Assembly (NCBI GenBank): GCA_029931535.1
Contig: JAQPZY010001536.1
Location: 682,001 to 746,000 of the forward strand
DNA: 64,000 nt
Origin: Margaritifera margaritifera
Taxonomy: Eukaryota > Mollusca > Bivalvia > Unionida > Margaritiferidae
Direction: 5' to 3'
The translations under genes were made by a program, and so were the position numbers. The notes under the pieces were generated by a model. It ran no database searches, had not been told where the DNA came from, and saw only the letters and a list, made by a program, of their open reading frames with translations. Positions 59,508 through 64,000 of the stretch are shown piece after piece (the stretch's first letter is position 1; each line of letters starts with the position of its first letter).

Positions 59508-59725
59508 CCGTATATACTCGCGTATAAGCCCATACCAACTGCAAACTGCATAGACCCAGATCTGCCGTCGCATAATGTGGGCGGGCAGATCTGGGTGTAT
59601 GCAGTTTGTAAGGACTAATCAGTAGAACAAACAACATAGACCCTGATCTGCCGGCGCATTATGTGACGGTGATCAGGGTGTATGTTGTTTGCATTTGGAC
59701 CCATATTAAACGCGAGTATATACGG
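59508..59725 (+). mobile_element. Double-hairpin MITE, copy 8 (best preserved)
   Basis: TA flanks both sides; ends CCGTATATACTCGCGTATAAG and (complement) CCGTATATACTCGCGTTTAAT. Hairpin A spans 59543-59607 (AAACTGCATAGACCCAGATC arms) and hairpin B 59629-59690 (AAACAACATAGACCCTGATC arms), with a 21-bp spacer GTAAGGACTAATCAGTAGAAC-type between them. It retains the CpG dinucleotides that are TpG or CpA in most other copies, so it is probably the youngest here. Confidence 0.93.
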
Positions 59726-60423
59726 TACTTGATGGTGAAGTCGACAATGCAACCAGACATACTGCCTGGACATGCACCTAATGACACTTTCATAGCATCT
59801 ACGATGACTAAGAAACTGCAGTGGCTTACAAACTTGAAACCGTCTTTCTTTAAAATAACACCTTGCTCATCAAAGGTTGTGTTAATAAACACGTTCAGAG
59901 GTAAAAAAAAAAAAAAAAAAAAGTAGTTTTTAAAGAAAAAAAATTCAGCAACATCAGTAAATTAACCTTATGTGTAATGTTGTGTAATGTGCAGTATAAC
60001 TAATTCTCATCAAATTTGGATTTTTCCTAATGATACCACATTCGATGTGAAAATTATCCATACTTAAAGAAAAGTTAACAGAAAAATCATAGTTAGCAGT
60101 TGTCTTAGGAGAGATGTGGAAATATATCATTTAACTGGAATCTATAGTTGCATCACTGATAGCCAGATGCATATTTATTTTCATCTTTACCGATTTTGTA
60201 TACGTTTACAAGCAGTAAACTAAACTAAACTGTTTACACATGTAAATGTTGTAGCCTTAAATGTAATATGTGGGTATTTCAGTTTGCATTATATATGAGG
60301 ATTATTTTTTTTTAAATTGAGAATGTTCATGGAGATTAATTACATTGTGGAGGCACTTGACACTTTACATGGTGTGATAAAACAATAATTTCCTGCCACT
60401 GGTATTTAGTCAGTCTATGCACA

Positions 60424-60560
60424 AAACTGTCAATTATGATTGGATTTCAACCGTGGCTTGGTATCAGCTGAGTTCAATTGTCAGTGTCCAATGTCGTCAT
60501 TTAATAGAGTTATAGCCCCTGATTGTCAGACACGCCCACTATCATTTCCACTAAGGCTGT
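60424..60560 (+). repeat. Dispersed intronic repeat, copy 1
   Basis: GATTGGATTTCAACC, GTTCAATTGTCAGTGTCCAA, AATAGAGTTATAGCCCCTGA and TTGTCAGACACGCC recur in the same order at 61888-62130. No coding capacity. Confidence 0.75.
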
Positions 60561-61887
60561 CATGTTTACATGTGTAAATGAGATCATTTCACGTTAGCCC
60601 TGTAAACGTTTACAAAACCTGCTTTCTGTTTAAATGATAAATAAAGTGTATGACAGAATGATGTAATTTTGTGTCTTGGTCTTGTTCAGAATGGCTGAAA
60701 GCAAGCATTGCAAATGATCTCCAGTTTGGAAGTATTTCACAATTGTTGATGCCAGCAGCAAACAGAACACTAAATATAACCTGTGCTCAACAAAGGTTTC
60801 CGACACTGAGGATAGCATCAGTGTGATGATTAACAAATTGAAACACACACAGATCTCTGAGCCGTGGTCTCAGGCAAGAAATGTATTCATCCAGCAGTCA
60901 GTTTCCACATTTAAGTTGCCCGTTTTATGTTTAAAGTGAAATGTCTGTGATGTATTGAAAAACTAGCCACTATGAATGCATGTAATCTCAGACCACTCAG
61001 TATAGTTCAGGGGGAGGGATTCAGAAGACTTTGTGCAGAATTAAACCCCTTGTTCAAAGTGCCAGGAAAAACAAAAAATCCAAATATATTCATGTCTGCT
61101 GTGGAATTATACTGCGAGTAACTTTTGAGATGACCCTACGGTTGGCATGAGAGACAAACAGCTGACTACACTAGTGGGAAAAAATATTATGCCATAGGTG
61201 TTATATTTGCATAGGCATTCCATATATCTGAACTGTTCATGAATATTGAAAGAGAAAATTAAGAAAGTGTCTATAATTGTTCTTTTGTAAATTTTATGTG
61301 ACTGAATTTTTGCATGTTTCTGCATTCTGTCTATGAAGTAATATTGTGGCGACTAAACTATGTTTGAACAGTACAGTCATCAAATACACATTTTGTAACT
61401 TTTGGTGTACATGTAGAACTGATGTTGAAGGAAGTGTATGTAAGAGAACAGATTAAACTCAGCTAGGATATGGAAGTTTAAGTTTGATTCTCGCTTTAAT
61501 CTTGATAACATTATTGTTATTTATGGAATCATTATAGCTATGAGTCAATCTGTATTCCAGAATACACAACATTTGGCAGAAGTTTCTTGACACATGTAGC
61601 AGTCGTTGTTCTGTTAAAATTTGGGCGGAAGCTTGGGTGAACAGGTAAATAGCGTTTAATGAAGTACAGTGTAATCTGAATTATTATGGAAAATACTTAT
61701 TTTCAGACTCAATTAACAAGACATTTCTTTTTCTGTCAATATTTTTGACGAAAACAACTCACATTTGGCACATAGTGACAGTTCTGGCATGCAAGTGGAT
61801 CAGTCATGTTTAAATGGAATTGTTTTATGTTCGAGTGGTCATGTAAACATTAAAAAAAAATTTGGTAAGCATGACAGTCATAATTTC

Positions 61888-62130
61888 CACGCAATAACTC
61901 CCATAATTATTATTAGATTTCAACAAAATTTGGTGTGCAGTTTGATATTGATGAGACCTTGGCTAAGTTCGATTGTCAGCGTTTAGTAGAGTTATATCCC
62001 CTGATTGTCAGACACACTCTTTCATTTCAGCACTGTAACCCCTTAATTACATGTAGTATTGGATTTCAACCAAATTTTATAGGCAGCTTGATATTGATGA
62101 GGTTAATGAAAAAATGGAGAACATTAGTTC
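61888..62130 (+). repeat. Dispersed intronic repeat, copies 2 and 3
   Basis: ATTTCAACAAAATTTGGTGT, CAGTTTGATATTGATGAGAC, TTCGATTGTCAGCGTTTAGT and GAGTTATATCCCCTGATTGT parallel 60424-60560. A second partial start of the unit (GGATTTCAACCAAATTTTAT) follows at about 62060. A short ATT array follows at 62146-62168. Confidence 0.75.
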
Positions 62131-63480
62131 CTGAAATTATCTTGTTATTATTATTATTATTATTATTGCTGTTGTTTCTGTATTGTGTAGTTCTAGCTAA
62201 AAGTTCAGCTGAAAGCTGACCAATCTTGCCATTTGGTATATAAACATGCTTGTGCAATTGTGTCATGAAACCTAAATCTCTATCTTGTGGACAACAAATG
62301 AAGTAGTTTTCCTTGTATCCTGTGTACACACAGGTACCGTGTACAAAAGTTCCAATTTTGTATGATCTATATACTGTAAACTAATACTTTTGTTAAATAA
62401 TCTGTTAATATTTTCAAAAGAAAAATTATGATTTTATAGAAAATGCAGCTGTAATCATGAATTGGTGTGGTTATAATTTCTTCAGTGCTGATGGGTTATG
62501 TCTGGAGCACAACAACCCATAAAAATCTCTCTAGTAGGAGAAAGGCTGAATGATAGTCTTCTGCATGAGTTAGTACTATATAGTGATAATAACTGATCTG
62601 AGTGGAAGACTTTTAATAGTAACAGTAGGTTTTGTGATAAATAAGATGGGCATATATCTGTTATTTATAGCAAGGCCTGAGGGTGTACCTTACCAAACCC
62701 TATAACTGTCTGTCGTAAAGTTTTGTTCTTTCTTTCTCTCTCTTCTATCTCTTAGCTTTGTATGGATTAATTTGGCAAATTAATGGCAATTGCTTCTATT
62801 CATTTTTCACTTTAATAATAATATTGTCACACTATGGTTTGTGTGGATGCATATATGTGTTGGGGAATTAGCTCACAAAGCTGCATTCTTGTTCATGATA
62901 TATTTATTCAAAGACATTGCATAATTATAATAATACATCAACCATCCACCTTGTGGAGTTAGTTGATAACAAATTCAAAATATAGTTTCACTTAATTGGG
63001 ACATAATATTCCATTGAATTTCACCATATCAATTGTCTAAATTTTGTAGCAAATTCAAAACTCCTTCATATCAATTTTATACAACTGAATATTTCATTTA
63101 TGGTCATCACTCTACTAAAATGAAAATATAACTTCTCCAAACTGAGCCGCAGAACTAACTGATTAACCTCATAACCGACTGTATGACTCCTTATGGCTTG
63201 GCTCTAACTTTTTATTTTAAGTTTCATGTTGATATTCACTAATTGACAGATTATGAATTTTGGCTATAATTAAAGTTATCTATTGGTCAACTCAGCTTAG
63301 GGAAGGAGTTACTATGCCTCTTAAGCAAGAGTTTCATTATGTTCCCTACTATTTGTACACCCTGCAGGTAGCCTGACTACAAGTTAGCTTGGTGTGACCA
63401 TATGATTTGTGTGTCCTGGCCACTTTTTCACTTGAAATGTCCAACTTACTGCTTAACATAGATGCCAACAGTTAGCACAA

Positions 63481-63627
63481 GCCTTGAGCCGCTTTAACTA
63501 ATATGGCACACATGTGATACTTTATCATCTAACATTGCTTTTATACATGTAGTATGGCCTTGAGCCGCTTTAACTAATATGGCACACATGTGATACTTTA
63601 TCATCTAACATTGCTTTTATACATGTA
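63481..63627. repeat. 76-bp tandem duplication
   Basis: GCCTTGAGCCGCTTTAACTA to TTTTATACATGTA occurs twice with no mismatch over about 71 bp, period 76. Identity shows it is very recent (or an assembly artefact). Confidence 0.93.
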
Positions 63628-64000
63628 CCGGTATTTATACCTACTTAACGCACATATGGAATACAGATCTAAGTGCTTTGACAGTCAAAGGCTTTGTAAG
63701 CCATAACAGGGATTTACAAATCCACTTGCCTGACTCCCTGGACTAGACCAATTTTGGCTTGGGCAAGCTCAAGTTTCCAAGGTATTTGGCTGCAGGCAAG
63801 TCCAAAAAATTAATTGAGAGAGGAAGAAAGGGATCGTGTTGCATTTGTAATGCTTTATTATCGGCAAGTTTTACACTCTGCGATCTTGCCACAGTACATA
63901 TATCAGTACCTTTGTTTAGGGTTTATATGTACCGCATTCTTCTATTACATAATTTGCCACAGTTTCTTTCATCTATATTGTCATTTGCATCTTGTAATCA

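Larger units (their letters stand above)
43905..64000 (+). other. ADCY9: ADCY9 first coding intron, incomplete
   Basis: The remaining 20 kb shows no exon that I can recognise as the rest of C1a, the second membrane block or C2. Frames of 60-150 codons occur but have biased AT-driven composition. It holds seven double-hairpin MITEs, a LINE 3' fragment, a decayed SINE, and several diffuse repeats listed separately. The segments 50030-53103 and 58000-59500 hold nothing I can name. A partly repetitive stretch at about 47160-47340 repeats a GGCTAGTTAA/GGGCCAGTTGA/GGGCTGGTTA theme. Confidence 0.7.

Overview
This is a stretch of an animal nuclear genome, AT-rich and very rich in repeats, with one recognisable host gene. 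The organism is most likely a mollusc. The pointers are tRNA-derived SINEs with a conserved central part and a TTAAAC-type tail, a LINE of the type usually annotated as craniofacial development protein 2-like, degraded intronic repeats carrying AGGTCA/TGACCT palindromes, and very long TATG/CATA arrays. This placement is an inference from remembered repeat families, not from a search; a bivalve or gastropod seems likelier than a cephalopod, but I cannot settle it.

The host gene begins at 42440 on the + strand. A single large first coding exon (42440-43904) encodes the cytosolic N-terminus, the first six-helix membrane block and the C1a catalytic domain of a transmembrane adenylyl cyclase, best matching type 9 (ADCY9). 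It ends at a GT splice donor. The remaining 20 kb (43905-64000) reads as its first coding intron; I recognise no further exon there. A TATA-like box lies about 470 bp upstream of the ATG.

Layout. 1-2.3 kb: AT-rich spacer and a C-rich tract. 2.3-4.2 kb: a 179-bp element with 14-bp inverted ends, then a complete but dead mariner (2678-3996, matching 28-bp inverted ends, D34D motif, frameshifts) against a TATG array. 4.8-5.5 kb: broken coding remnant of unknown family. 7.6-8.5 kb: 46-bp and 33-bp tandem repeats, the latter open on both strands. 9.2-11.6 kb: two related SINEs and one copy of a double-hairpin MITE. 14-16.6 kb: three minisatellites. 16.8-18.1 kb: a 1.3-kb non-autonomous DNA transposon with roughly 100-bp inverted ends. 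18.96-25.2 kb: a Tx1/L1-like LINE on the - strand, split by a DNA transposon (about 20446-22875) that carries a 534-codon ORF from a multicopy metazoan family. 26.75-28.67 kb: a 1.9-kb 33-bp minisatellite whose - strand is open in all three frames. 29.4-33.3 kb: a second, nearly full-length but dead LINE on the - strand. 35-42 kb: SINEs, microsatellites, a small cluster of CRE-like sites and the putative promoter region. 44-64 kb: intron with seven more copies of the double-hairpin MITE, a LINE 3' fragment and repeats with nuclear-receptor-type palindromes.

The most interesting item is the double-hairpin MITE family: eight copies, seven inside the ADCY9 intron, each with two long near-perfect palindromes in tandem between short inverted ends flanked by TA. 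All transposon genes seen here are broken in at least one place, so nothing in the window looks like a working autonomous element.
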